Source: Lobulomyces angularis
Taxonomy: Eukaryota; Chytridiomycota; Chytridiomycetes; Lobulomycetales; Lobulomycetaceae
NCBI GenBank assembly: GCA_027604685.1
Contig: JADHYX010000010.1
Location: 62,001-126,000 of the forward strand
DNA: 64,000 nt
Reading direction: 5' to 3'
In this document: positions 1 to 12,431 of the stretch, piece by piece
Position numbering within the stretch: position 1 is the first letter of the stretch
How the letters are laid out: each line of letters opens with the position of its first letter
Position numbers and translations under genes: made by a program
The notes under the pieces: generated by a model
Database searches by the model: none
Told to the model about the DNA's origin: nothing
Seen by the model: only the letters and a program-made list of their open reading frames with translations

Positions 1-2090
1 GCAATTATCTTATCATATTCATAGTGTAATACTAGTGTCATTCAATTTTTATAATGTTCTCATTCATATCATGGCTTTCATTTCGTTAGTTTCATCATTC
101 CCAATTAATCCTTGGTATTACTATTTATTCTGTACTCTCATCCTGCACTGTTAACCTAAGCCATTACACTGTACTATAGCTCGACTACTTATTTGTTGAA
201 AATCCTTTTGAAGTGCATTGATAATTTTTATACTGTACTTCTATTCATGTGCAATTTTTGTCACTGTTGATTGTGCTTTTCTATTAAACAATAGATGTGT
301 GATTCTAACTGTTTTTTATATGTTGTACTTGGTATCTAATATGCAATTTAGTTATATATACAATTCTAAATAATTCTATATTCTGTCCACTCCACTGTAT
401 TTTGTTGAGTATTTGTTGACATAATTTTTATTTGTTTTTGTTCAAAATTGTGCCAAAATTGTGCCTGAAATTCTCTTGAAATTTAGAGTTTCAAAGTTTC
501 CTGCTGACCTTTTTTTTGGGCGATAGCCAAAATTCTGTTTTTAATGAAATGATGATAATGGTCAAAATTGAAATTTTAAAATTAAAAAATAATACATGTT
601 TAATCTAATAGGATAAATAATTGATAAAAGATTAATTGTGAGCCCTAAAGTTATCTATTTAGAGCTATGATAGAGTTATAGATTAAAAAGTGGAGGGTTT
701 TTTGATAGATGCCAAACATTGCTATTTACATTTTACCTTATATTAAGTAATTAAAAACAAGCTTAAACAAGAAATACACAATGGTAGCACAATGCTCATA
801 ACATATGCTAATTTCAAAGGAAACTAAAATTGGAAATTCTTTTGGAAATTTCTCAAGTATTATTTTAAAAATTCCTCAACTTTTGTTTTTCATTTTTTTT
901 TAATTCTCTTTCTTCTTTTTAAATTTTAAAAAAAAAAAAAGAAAAGTAAAAAAAACAGACCATCAAAAATGCAATTAAATAATGAAATTGAATAAGGCTA
1001 AATATAGTTTAAAAAATTTATTTGAGAGGGTAAAAAATATAAATTCAAAGCCCGAAAGAAATTATCAAAGCTTGGATTCAATTAAAGGACTACGCCAAAG
1101 CTCAGCGGGCGCTACTGGGCCCGAGTTCTAAGCTCTTCATGGGTATTAATGGTATTAATGGATTAATCATTGCAATTGTAATATAACTGTATGAATAATT
1201 TAAATTAAATTATAATAAAATTGTAGCATAATCGTCTGCAATTGTATTTTTAATTTTAGTATTAACTAATGGTAATAATTGCTGTATGCAGTAGAATGCA
1301 ATGTTATTGTCATTATTTTGAATTTAGCAGGAGATTGCCAGTCATCTATTGTTCTATTTTCGAATCTCATTTCATCTTCTTTACTGTCAACTACATAAAA
1401 TGTGACTAAAATTATGAGAAATAAATGTATTCTTTTCTTCCTTTTAATTTTGCCAATTTAAAAAATAAAAATAAAAAATTATCCAAAAAATTATCAAAAA
1501 AATTACAAAAAAAATTACACATTCTCCGTGCTTATAACTAGGCGCCAAATTTTTCACACTTTTTTTTTCCAAAAAGTCATTTATTTTCCACAAAAAAAAA
1601 TGCTCTTTGCTTTAACTTTTTTGTTCAAAATAGAGCTGCAAATTTCTAGTCGAATTTTAAATAAGTTTTTTCCTGTAATTATTATATAAAACTAGAGAAA
1701 ATTAGCGTAAAGCAGTTTCATAAGCAAAAAACCCTTTTTGCATAGCCCATGTGGCTCAGGTGGCTCATCCTTAGAAAATTCCAATATTTTTTTGGTATTT
1801 TTTTCTTTTTTTATTTTTTTTATACAGTTTAATTTTTTTTTCCAAAAAAAATCTTCTATTTGTTTTCTTTTTTAAATTTTTTTTTTTTTTTTTTTTTTAT
1901 TACCTTTTTCGTGAAAATTTTTTTTTATTTCATACATTATATTTAAAGACTTATTTTTTTTTTTTAGGCGAAGATTTTTTTATTTTTTATTTTTTTTTTA
2001 TATTATTATTTTTTTTTATATAAATAAAATTTTTATTAAAATAAAATATATAAAAATAAAATAAAAAAAAAAAACTTAAATTTATTAAAA
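1..2090. other. Gene-free region, homopolymer-rich
   Basis: No open frame with protein-like composition was found on either strand. The first ~900 bases are mixed-composition AT-rich DNA like the transposon-bearing stretch at 60-62.6 kb. From about 1430 onward the sequence is dominated by A and T runs. A short GC-rich island lies at about 1083-1143 and stands out strongly; I cannot assign it to a known RNA. It could be decayed mobile DNA or a subtelomeric or intergenic block. Confidence 0.5.
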
Positions 2091-2960
2091 ATGTTTTCTG
2101 TTGAAAACCTTGTCAAAAGTGACAAAAAGGACCTTGAAATTATCAGTCTTAGCCAGCAAAAATCAAAATTCAACTGGATCCACTCGTCCTGGCAGGCCCC
2201 TTCCTGCAGCTCTACTCCTGACCACTCTATCCCCGGGAACTCATTCTCCATCTTCAACAACTTAATCACAAACCAAAACAACCCTTCTCCCCTCATCATC
2301 ACTGATCCTTTCAATCCTATTCCCATAATTTTGCATAACAAGTCTTCCAACCACAACTCTTACCAAACCTACCAACCTTCACCTGACCTCCTCAAACCTC
2401 AATTTGATACGCTAAAAAACTCTAATTTAATCAACCAAAAAAACGTCGATATCATCTCCTTCTTGAGGTTAAAAGATTCCGTTCACAACTCAAAAAATAA
2501 AGCTATTAAAAAAACCAGTTTAAAAAAAAAAAAATTAAAAGGAAATTCCAATCAAAATATCTCCATTTCTATAAACCAAAACAACCGTCAAACAATTATA
2601 AACTGCTATCACCCAACCAACTATCAAAAAAAAAAAAAAAATTCCTCATTGCGCAACTCAAAACTAAAAAGTAATGATCTTTTATCCCAAAATTTAACCA
2701 ATGATAGTGGCCAAGATACAATACCAAAAGATGTTAACAAAATAAATGAAAACAAACACACAATACCAATTTTAAATAATAATAACCAAAAAGAATTAAA
2801 TTCTGAAAATATATTTAAACAAAAAAACGAATTTTTAAATATCTTTTCTCCAACTTCCAATCCACCTTTATTGGAAGAGTCTTTACCTGCTTATTCTCCA
2901 AGAAAAACTGACGTGAATAAAACCAATTCTATAGATATTTCTTATAGTAGTGTAATGTAA
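2091..2960 (+). CDS. Unknown Asn/Ser/Lys-rich protein
   Basis: A single uninterrupted 289-residue frame from ATG to TAA, preceded by T/A-rich DNA. I do not recognise the family. The N-terminus begins MFSVENLV, which faintly resembles an eh1-type repressor motif, but that is speculation. The first ~120 residues are rich in Ser, Pro and Asn; the middle is basic (runs of Lys coded by poly-A); the rest is Asn-rich and probably disordered. Codon use is odd: the first ~350 bases use many C-ending codons, while the second half is very A-rich like the rest of the window. No signal peptide or membrane segment is visible. Length alone makes chance unlikely at this base composition. Confidence 0.6.
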   Translation: MFSVENLVKSDKKDLEIISLSQQKSKFNWIHSSWQAPSCSSTPDHSIPGNSFSIFNNLITNQNNPSPLIITDPFNPIPIILHNKSSNHNSYQTYQPSPDLLKPQFDTLKNSNLINQKNVDIISFLRLKDSVHNSKNKAIKKTSLKKKKLKGNSNQNISISINQNNRQTIINCYHPTNYQKKKKNSSLRNSKLKSNDLLSQNLTNDSGQDTIPKDVNKINENKHTIPILNNNNQKELNSENIFKQKNEFLNIFSPTSNPPLLEESLPAYSPRKTDVNKTNSIDISYSSVM

Positions 2961-3442
2961 TAATAAAATTCTTAATTTTCTATTTTTTTTTTTCTACAGT
3001 AATTTTTCTTTAGTACTAATAACTTTAAAACAATTTTATAATAGAAATTAATAATTAAAAAATAAATAAATAAATAATTTAATTAAAAATCAAATCTTTA
3101 TTTCTTTTTTGTAACAAAAATAAAAAAAAAAAAAAAACAATAATAGTAATTAGAAACAAGAAATGTACTTTTTTCTACTAAATTTTGTTCTACAGACTCT
3201 ACAGATTCTTTTTCAAGTCGTTTGTATTCCAACTACAATATTTTTTTTTTTAGAAAAAAAAAAAAACAAATTTAAAATCATGTCTTTTTTTTAAGAAAAT
3301 ATAAACAAAAAAAAAAAAAATTTTTAGTGCGCCAGCAATTATTTTTATTATTTTTATTCTTATATTATATTTATTCTAATTATTTAAAATTCTAAAAAAA
3401 AATAAAATTTTTTGTGTATATTTAAAATTATAAAAAAATTTT
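2961..3442. other. Intergenic, A/T runs
   Basis: Between the unknown protein and the convergent SPRY/IQ gene. Only homopolymer tracts and short AT-rich DNA; no gene, RNA or repeat recognised. Confidence 0.5.
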
Positions 3443-6400
3443 TTAATTATTGGATTCTTTTGGACAAACTATTCCACAACATCTATACATTTTAGGTATA
3501 AAGTGACAACTTCTTAGTGCTTTACAAACTGCTGATAAAAATACTGCTTCACCATATGAAAATCTCATATGTGTATCTAAAAATGAAATATAAATAATTA
3601 AAAATAAAAAAAATAACTTACGAGATCTAACCCAAAATCCTCTCCAAAGTGCTTGAATTCTACTACCTGCACTATTTCTAGTTTTAATTTTTTCATTCAA
3701 GATTCTACGTTGAATATATGCCCTCCAAGCATTTTGTAAAACGTATGCTGAATGGATCTTAAACAATTCTTTACGATGTTTTGCTACAGACGCTCCCAAC
3801 GCTGACAGCTTTTGTCGTAAGTCTGGTCGAAGCATTTGTCGTAGATACCATCCTCTGTATACTCTTTGTATGTTGATTGCCGCTTGGTGAATCTCAGTCT
3901 TCCTTTTTTGTTCTGAAACTTTCTTGTACAATGGTTTCCACCATGCAATGATTTTGTTTACACTTTTTTCAATTTCTAATTAAAAAAAAAAAAAAAAAAG
4001 GACGACCTTCAATTCTCTTATTATACTTTTGGGCGATAGGGCTATTTTTAAATGTCTTCCAATGTCGATATCTGCGTTGAATTAAGCTAGCACTTTTATG
4101 CAATTCAAAAATAGTTTGTTGATAAATACATCGCAATAAAGCAATCCAAACAAATTTTTTTCTTCTCCAATTTTTTTGAATTTTTGCTGCTGCCAAATTT
4201 TTCATCAATTTTATCTTTCTCAATTTTTTTCTTGCCATGTTTTGTATAATCGATGCTGCATTGAATTGTAATGCCCGTAATGTATTTCGAATAATCTTTC
4301 CTTGGTATCTTCTCCATGCTATTAAAAAATTTAACTTCTTTTGCTATTTATTTCTTTCTTCTTTTTACCTCTTTGAATTTTCATACATGCTATCGATCTT
4401 CTGTATATCGAAGGTGGAAATCTTGAAAAACTTTTCATCTCAAATGAACTTACTGCTGCTTTATAATTAGTTTTTTCAATTGACTTTTTTTTTTTTTTTT
4501 TNNNNNNNNNNAAAAAATATATAATTAAAAAAATTAAAATTAATTTTTTTACCATAAAATTTTTTTCTTCATCTTCAACTGAAGTTTTATCCTTAACATC
4601 TTCACTTAAATTTCCGACAATATTTGAATCTTCACAATCTAAAATTAAAAAATAAACATTAAAATATAAAAATTAAAAAAAAAAATAAAATGAAAAATCC
4701 CCACCAAACTCCTTATATTTAACATTTTTATTAAAGGGAGTTGCAACGATTGATTGAAAATTAAAAGTAGGACCAAAATTAAAAGTCATTTGATGTTTTT
4801 CAGAGTATGGTGAAACGTCATATTTTGTCAACATTGATATCATTGGTATTAATTCACAATTCTTAATTAGCTCCCTAAGAGAAAAAAAAAATTTATATAT
4901 ATTTGGTTTTTCTTATTTTTTATTTTATTTTATTTTTTTTACGTTTGTTCATTTCTTTCTTTTTCATTAAACATGAGAGAAAATTTTCCAAAGGCAATAG
5001 GTTGTTCTTTTCCACAAACAACAAAACTAATGCAACATTTTTTAAAATCTACAATTATTCCCCAAGTTTTCATTCCTACTGAAAATTCTTCTTTTTCTAA
5101 TTTTATATAACTAAAAAAAAAAAAATAATAAAAAATTTTATTTTAATTAAAACGCTATTGTTCTTTTTAACATTTGTTATATACCTTTTAACTTTTCCAT
5201 TGTAAAATATTGATCCATCAGATCCAAAACCCATCGTACCTGGGAGTTCACCAGGATAGGTTAAATATTCATTTGGATATTGTATGGCGCTACAGAACCC
5301 TGAAGATGAGAAAAAAAAATTAATTAAATAAAAATAAAAAAAGGAAAAAATTGAAAATTACCAACTCTCCAATCAACAATATCAGGAGCTGAAAATTCAA
5401 AATAATACCTAAGCTCAGTTTCTAATCTAGCCAAAACTTGTTTTAAAATGTGTAAACCTAATTTAGGATCACAGTGTTGTGTGGATCCAAGAAAGTCCTC
5501 CCCTGTTGAGATAATCCCAGCTGCAATTAAACTTTCTTTTGAAACGTTGTATCCTAATGAAATGGCTTGTTTTTTTAAAACTGTTACTCCCATTCCACCA
5601 CTAGCTAAAACTGACGATTGCAACTGGTGAGTTGGGTGAACAGCATCTAAGATTCGCGCTACAAGTTGAGTGCAGGAAAGTTGGACTTTTAATGGATTTT
5701 TTAAATCCCTTGTAAACTGGTCAACAGCTTGTGAACACAAATCCTTTAGTATAAATTTTCCCAATAGTCTTTTTCCCCAAACTCCTCTACAAGCGTAAAC
5801 ACAGGTCCAATAAGGTATTGGAACTGGAGCTTTCAATTTTTGTTTGATTTCTGTTGATATTTGTCCTACTGACTCTGGTGATTCTCTATTCATCATACTT
5901 TCTTCAGTTTCTACATCATCTTCTTCTTTTTTATATTCTACTATTAGCTCAATTTCTAAACGACTTGGATATACTATTATTAAGGTTTTTTTTTTTGGAT
6001 TGGATAAAAAAATCTACATGAAAAAAATAAAAAAAATTTTTTTTTTTTTTAAAAAATATTATTTGTTTACCTGCCTAGATAAAAGAGAAGAAACATCTTC
6101 TAATTCTAAAAAGGAACAATTAATTCCATCTTGAACTAACTGAACCATATTTGAATATTCAAATGTTCTGATAGTGTCAATCGATGCATCCGATATTAAA
6201 TCTCCATATCTACAGACTAAACCTGGACTTTTTTTTTTGTATTTAATTTTTTTATTTTATTTTTAACTGATCATTTATTTTATTTTTTTCTTTCGCATAC
6301 CCTGCTTGAAAAATTTCTTTCAATTCTTTTTTTCCAGCTAGCCTCCTTTTACAAATAAATTGAGAAAAATCTTCTTTGTGTTGTTGTAAGCTGGTTGATA

Positions 6401-6762
6401 ATTCTTGGTTTTTTTTAAAAGAAGTAAAAATTAAAAAAAAAATTTACTTTCAAGAAAAAAAAAAATAAAAAAAAAAATTAAATACCTTTCTCATCTGACA
6501 TCCTAGCCATCAATTTAGTTCTCAAAATTTGATTTCTAGAGCTACGATCTACGATGGCCATGATAGCTTCCATTCCAATTAAATTCATGTTGTCCTCCTT
6601 TTGTGAAAGTGAGGTTAAATTTTTTAATTCAGTTAAATCTTTTAATGCAGTTAGTCTCTGTTTTTTTTTTGAAAATTCTGACAACATTTGAATTTGAACT
6701 CCAATGTCTTTGATGTATTGTAATTCTTTTTGTCCTCCACAGATTATTGTCTTTTGTCTCAA
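3443..6762 (-). CDS. SPRY-domain and IQ-motif protein, multi-exon
   Basis: Reading the minus strand, about ten exons join through short GT..AG introns. In order: a coiled-coil/helical N-terminus (~6.7-5.9 kb); a conserved-looking helical block (~5.9-5.35 kb); a SPRY domain across the next exons, with YPGELPGTMGFGSDG (about 5.2 kb) and GMKTWGIIVDFKKC (about 5.05 kb); then several IQ calmodulin-binding motifs such as IACMKIQRAWRRYQG, SASLIQRRYRHW, AAINIQRVYRGW and GSRIQALWRGFW. IQ proteins of this kind bind calmodulin or myosin light chains, often in the cytoskeleton or flagellum; the flagellar role is inference. The stop is TAA at 3443-3445. The true start is uncertain: the 5' exon has an in-frame ATG at 6687, but coding-like sequence continues upstream to ~6762 and may be preceded by another exon. 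A 10-N gap falls in one intron. Confidence 0.75.
4502..4511. other. Assembly gap (10 N)
   Basis: Ten undetermined bases within a T-rich intron of the SPRY/IQ gene. It marks a scaffold join or an unresolved homopolymer, so exon structure around 4.45-4.56 kb should be treated with care. Confidence 0.99.
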
Positions 6763-7634
6763 CTTTTGATTTTTTTTTTTTTTTTATTTTTTAACAATTT
6801 TTTTTTTTTAATTTCAAAAAAAATAACTAAATTTAAAAAAAAATAATAATATGTTTTAATGTTTCTAAAATAAATAAAAAAATTGCGGAGTTTTAAAAAA
6901 AAATTTTTTTTCTTGAGTAAAAAAAAAAAATTAAGTTAGAGTACTGATCGTATAAAAAAAAAGGAATACTTGTTACACTATACTTATTTTAATAGTGAAT
7001 TATATTTGATGTTTCATATAAATTTATCTTGAAATGCCAACTGTTGCTAAAATAAAGAATTGACGGGTGTTATTTGTTTTAAAAATAAATTTGTAAAAAA
7101 AAAATTTCTACATTTAGTTAAATGCCTTCGACTAAAAGCTAAATTCTGCTTAATTTTATAAGGGTTATTTCTGTATAAAAATCCTACCGCTTTTCCAATA
7201 CCTTCATTCACAATTTGCTGAACTGATAACCCGAAAGTCATACTAAATATAATATATTTTTTGTCACAATATGCTGGAATGAATCTTAGCCAATGACTTC
7301 GACAGAAATAAAGTGCTTTTAAAACTTTTCCATTTAAAAAATTGGTTTTTTTTTTGTTCAATTTATTATTACTTTTTTATTTTTTATTTTTTGACCACTT
7401 CTTACTTTAAAGGTTTAAGAATTTTTAATAACCAGAGTGAGCATTTGTAGACTTGTTCTATATTTATAATGATCTATATTGATACTCAATGGATCCAGCA
7501 CAAAATACTGGAATTCATTAAGTAAAAATTAGTAACAATAAAGACTACTAATGAGAAGACTTCAATAATTGCTGCAACCTATAAATACACATTAAATAAA
7601 CACTAAATACACATCGGAGTATCAACAAAAAGCA
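6763..7634. other. Intergenic, no confident gene
   Basis: A minus-strand open frame at 7047-7361 lacks an ATG start and matches nothing I know. The rest is AT-rich DNA with homopolymers. It may hold the promoter and a missing 5' exon of the SPRY/IQ gene. Confidence 0.45.
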
Positions 7635-8006
7635 GTGCAACACAACCCAGCAACGCCTCTTACTAAATTTTTAAACTTTTCAATAAATATGTGCAGAGTT
7701 TGGTTTCACGTCAATTTCAATAAATTAAAATGTATAAATGAATTAGTGCACATAAATGAAATAAAAATTGTATTAAATAAGTTACACTCTATTTCAAAAT
7801 TGCTCAAAAATTTGACTCAGATTTTCAATAATAGTCCGTAAGCTGCTTGTGTCCCAACTTGGATACTTGGTGAAGAAATGCAAAGCTCGAAATTAGCTGA
7901 ATTTCAGAAATATAATATTTCTACTATAAAATATCCATTCAAATCCCTATTAAATTTGCTGCATAATTATCCAAAGCCATTTAATCCTGAAAACGCAAGT
8001 AAATGA
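7635..8006 (+). pseudogene. Interrupted open frame of unknown origin
   Basis: An open frame starting at an ATG at 7635 runs 68 codons to a TAA at 7839-7841, then continues in the same frame for another 54 codons to TGA at 8004-8006. The downstream part reads as balanced protein, with segments such as TWILGEEMQSSKLAEFQKYN and NYPKPFNPENASK. It overlaps the adhesin start codon by two bases. It could be a decayed gene, a mobile-element fragment or chance. I recognise no family. Confidence 0.3.
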
Positions 8007-9499
8007 AGCAACAATCAAAAAACATTTCTGTTCGTAGCAGATGTTGCTGCGGTGCTATCATCTGTTCTACTCTAATAATCCTACTAATTGTCGCTACTGG
8101 TTGCTACTTGTAAATGCAATATACGTGAATCTTAATAAATAAAAATTTTTCACTCTAGCATTGCATCACATATCATCCCAATTCCAATTCATTCCATCAA
8201 CGTTCCACTATATTCTGCGAAACCATCTGCTCGTAATCTTGATATTGAAATTGGCCCTCACATAGTAATAACTTATCAGTCTATGATGCTGACTTTAACT
8301 TTTTTTTATTAGGGAGGAAAAATTAAAGTTCTGGTAACTGAATCTGATAAAATTACTGTTCAGCTTAACTATCATCTACTCAAAGAAGATGGTAATACCT
8401 TGGCAATATCTGAACCATTAAATAATGACCAGCAGTATTCTTTTAAATTTGGTGTAAGTATCTTTTTAAAGTTTTTTTAATGTTTTTTTAGTTTAAAGAA
8501 AATGCCTACAATAAACCACCACTACCTCCTGTAAAAAACAACAATTGTTTGGATCAATCAACCATGAGTGATTGCGTTGCCAAGTGTTACGCATTTGGGT
8601 TTTGCCACGAAGTAATTGCTTTCTTGGAAGTAAAAGTTCCACCTACTTTAAATTCTATCAACATTAGAGGATTTTTAAGTAATATCGAGGTATCTTCCTA
8701 CGAGTATGATGGACCTTTTACTCTTCTAAATAAATTTATTGTAAATGTTGAGTCTGCAAACATACTTTTACAAGTAAAAAAATAAAATAAAATAGAAATA
8801 ATTTTTTTATTATTTTTATTTTTTTTTCCTTTAGAGTGAATTAGTTGCCAATAGTCAATTCGATGTTACGACCTTTTCTGGTAATATAGATGCTTCAAGC
8901 GTAAATCTCCAATCAAAAGCAATCATCCAGGCTCAATCAGGAAATATTAATATAAAAAATCTAACTCACAATAAAGAAGCTATCCTTCTAGCATCAGATA
9001 ATGGAAACATGAACATAGTGGTATGCTTATTTAATGCCGATTTCAATATTTAAAAATAATATAGGATTCAATATTTTCAGGGAATTCTACAACACTTAAA
9101 ACTTCTAGTGGAGGGATCACAAGCAGCAACTGCAAAATATCAAATTCAGTAAAAGTTGAAGTTTCTAATGGAGATTTAGTTTTTAACAACTTATTTTTCA
9201 ATACTACTGCTAATCAAAATACTGAGTTAAGTGTATCCACTAATAGCGGAAATGTTTTTTTTGATGTTGTAAGTATATTTTTTATTTATTATTATTTATA
9301 ATTTATTTTTTTTTTTTTTTCAAAGAAAAATTTTTTTGGTAAATACAATATTAAAACTCTTACTGGAAATAAAATTGCACAGGGAAACTTCTCACCAGCT
9401 TCTAATAACGATAGTGGTGAAGTTAATACCAAAAATTTAAGAAATGAAAATATTGATATAAAAACTGACACTGGAAACGTTGAACTCCTTTCTAATTAA
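8003..9499 (+). CDS. Membrane-anchored adhesin-like protein (DUF4097-type beta-repeat)
   Basis: Seven exons (8003-8109, 8159-8264, 8313-8453, 8492-8773, 8835-9020, 9065-9268, 9326-9499) join in frame to 399 residues. The N-terminus is basic, then a Cys-rich transmembrane helix (about residues 14-36, CCCGAIICSTLIILLIVATG), and no other membrane segment: a type II or signal-anchor topology. The rest is a run of short beta-strand repeats in which Gly-Asn or Gly-Gly recurs every ~20 residues (TFSGNIDAS, AQSGNINIKN, SSGGITSSN, NSGNVFFDV, DTGNVELLSN), the pattern of putative-adhesin/DUF4097 domains found in surface proteins of early-diverging fungi. Six Cys in a short central segment may form disulfides. 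Role (adhesion, cell-surface) is inferred from the family pattern. Confidence 0.8.
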
Positions 9500-9788
9500 T
9501 TATAGAGATTTTTTGTTTCTTTTTTTTATTTTTTTAAAATTTGCATATACAAATCAAAATCAAATTTAATAATATAAATTAGTAAATTTGTACTATACAT
9601 AAAACATGCTACAAAATAAAAAATTAAAACAAACTTAATAATTGTTAAATGCTTATTGATAAATGTAACTAATACCATGATAAAAAAACATTGACAACTT
9701 TATTTTGCGCATCACAATAAACACTACATAATAACGGTATTTTAAAAAAAAAATAAATTAAAAAGATAAATTTAAAAAAAAAATAAAT

Positions 9789-11989
9789 ATGGAAAAAAAA
9801 TTGGTAAAAAACCTAACGATACTCATAATATATTTGATCATAGCAACCAATGCATCAATAACAGACAAATGCATAGAAGGAAAAACTTCAAACAAAAGTC
9901 CTTTTTATTTTTCAAATTATTTTTTTTTTAATGACATCTGCTGCTCTAATGATACGAAAATTAATAATAATACAGAATCTAAAATTTTAATTGATAATAA
10001 ATCTTCTTCTTTTAATGAACCTACTTCAACAATTTCGGAAAATGAGTCTAATACTTCCGACTTCACTAAAAGTACAGTCCTTTCTACAAATTCTGAAACT
10101 AAACAATCAAAAACTATGTCTTCTTTACCAATAGGTAAAAAAAAAATTAAAAAAAAATTAATAATTTGTAAGATTAAGACTTAAACATCAATATATTTTT
10201 TTTTTTACCTTTTTTTTTCTTTTCTTTTTTCATTATATATTTTATATCTGGTAAAACAAATTAATTTTAAAAATAAAAAAAAGAAACTGGAGTATTAGCA
10301 AAGAAATCAGAAAGGTTTAATTTTGCGAATTTTGATTGTGGAAGTTTAATTTTAGCGGCAAATCGGGAAGCGACAGGTGCGACACAGATACTCGTAAAAA
10401 GTAAAGATCAATACATGCTAAACGTTTGTTCCGCTTCGAAGTTTGTTATTGTGGAACTTTGTAATGAAATTTTAGTGGATACTATACAGTTGGCAAATTA
10501 TGAATTTTTTAGCTCAATGTTTAAGGAATTTAATGTCTACATCACCTCAAAATATCCACCAAAAAATAATGTTTGGGTTTTGATCGGTCATTTTAAAGCA
10601 TTAAATGTTAGAGAACTACAGGTTTTTTTTTCTTTTTTTTTAAAAAAATAAATACATTTGTCTGTTTATTATTTTACTTATTAGAGTTTTAACGTTTCAA
10701 ATCCAAAAATTTGGTCAAGGTATTTAAAAATTGAATTTTTAACTCAATATGGCAATGAATATTACTGTCCGCTAAGTCTTTTAACGGTATAATGAATTAT
10801 TCTCCTTTTTTTGTTTTTATAATAGAAAAAAAAACATATTAAAACTTAAATTTATTACAATTCTTTTATTTATTTTTAGGTTCAGGGTATGACTATGATG
10901 GAGGAACTACAGTAAGAATATACTTTGATGTAAAATTAAAATAAAATGTTGATTTTAGTTCGCATAATGAAGAAGTAGCAAATTCTGAAAAGGAAGTGGA
11001 GGTTGGAGTTGAAATTTTTCCACCACAACCAGTGAATAAAGATCAAATTCCATTAACAAAATTTAGTGACGAGGAAATTTTAAACTTGCCATATAATCTT
11101 TTAAAAAGTAGAATTAAATCCTTTTACAATAAAAAATTATTTGACTCCGTTGAAAGTAGCAGTAGTTTTTTACAAGAAAAAACATTAAAAAGGTTCGAAA
11201 ATTTAAAAGAGCAATTTAGTGGGATAAATAACTTGGAATATTTGGACTCTTTTTTTGAAAATGAACCAAGCCATCACTACAATCCCTCAACTGGTCCATC
11301 CCCAACTCCGGAAAATAAAGAGGAGAGTGGAACTCAGGAAAGTATTTTTAAAAATATTTTAAAAAGGATAAAAGTTTTGGAAAGAAATTCTACCACATGT
11401 CAAAATTACATTCACATTCAACATACTGTTTTTTTAGAAGTCCTGACTAATTTTGAAAAACAGTTAGTTTTAGAAATGGTGAAAAAGATAATGTAAAAAA
11501 TTTTTATTAAAAAAAAAAAAAAAAAAAATTAGAAACTTTTTAATGATGGTTGGGATGAAATTTTTGCAACTTTAAAAAATGAAAAAAGGGAAACAAAAAA
11601 GAAAATTTATGATTTAAAAAAGAAAATTGATTTTTTGGATGATAGAGTAAGAATATATATATAATATTTATATTTTATTTTTTTAATTATTTTATATTTT
11701 TTTTTTTTTTTTTTTTAGTTCACAAAAGTAGTTTATTCACAACTATTTTTAATATTAATTGCGTTATTTATATTTTATAAAAATTTTTTATCAAAAGTAA
11801 AAATTTTTACTAAGGAAGAACTCGATGCAACTGACAAAGAAGACGATGCCATGAGTACTCCAAGTAGTAGTTCAAGAAGAAATTCGTAACAATAAATAAA
11901 AAAATTTTTTAAATTAAATTTTATTTTGTAGTCAATCCTTTTTTAAGAAAAAAAGGAAAAGAGGAACATCTGATGCAAATAAACAGTAA
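9789..11989 (+). CDS. SLP1/SUCO-type SUN-domain protein of the ER
   Basis: Exons joined across short introns give an N-terminal signal peptide (MEKKLVKNLTILIIYLIIAT), a Ser/Asn-rich spacer, and a SUN-like domain with the family hallmarks RFNFANFDCG, YMLNVCSASKFVIVELC, ILVDTIQLANYEFFSSMFKEF and YGNEYYCPLSLLTVQGMTMMEE. A coiled-coil region and one C-terminal transmembrane helix (VVYSQLFLILIALFIFY) follow, then a basic tail with stop TAA at 11987-11989. In yeast, Slp1 is an ER membrane protein that with Emp65 protects soluble ER clients. The first exon is 9789-10134 and the second 10284-10621, confirmed by phase. The last short exon (after an intron starting in the AGAAATTC codons) is inferred; without it the protein stops at about 11889. 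Confidence 0.93.
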
Positions 11990-12431
11990 AACAACCAAAA
12001 AAACAAAACAAAATTTATTTATTACAAAATCTATATCCATTTTATTTTTTTAATATTTTTTTTTTTAATTAAATATACTAATTTAAATTTATACAAGAGG
12101 AAAATTTGAAATATATTTTACAAAAAAAAAATTATTTAAGCTTTTCTTTTTATTTAGTATTGATTTGTCTGTTTCAATAAAATTTATTGTAAATAATATT
12201 TTTTCTTATTTTTTATTTTTTTTTTAGCTGATATTAAAAAAATAAATACTCAATCAATAAAAAGTAAAGAAAAAAAAGAAAAAACGAAAAGATAATAAAA
12301 ATAAACAAAAAAAATAAAAAATAAAAAATATAAAACAATTAATTTATATATATATTTTCTTTATTACTTTTTTATTTTAATTTTCAGTCCTTTTTTTTTT
12401 TTTTTTCCAATTCTTTCTTTTTTTAGGTTTT
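11990..12431. other. Intergenic between convergent genes
   Basis: Only A/T-rich DNA and short Lys-coding poly-A stretches. A possible splice acceptor before 12227 leads to a short Lys-rich frame, too small to call. Confidence 0.5.

Noticed and set aside
1741..1790. tRNA-like 5' segment (GTGGCTCAGGTGG resembles an A box)
   Set aside because: No anticodon arm, no T-arm (B box) and no pairing acceptor stem downstream.
7047..7361. Minus-strand 104-residue open frame
   Set aside because: Starts at TTG rather than ATG, no recognisable domain, no splice support.
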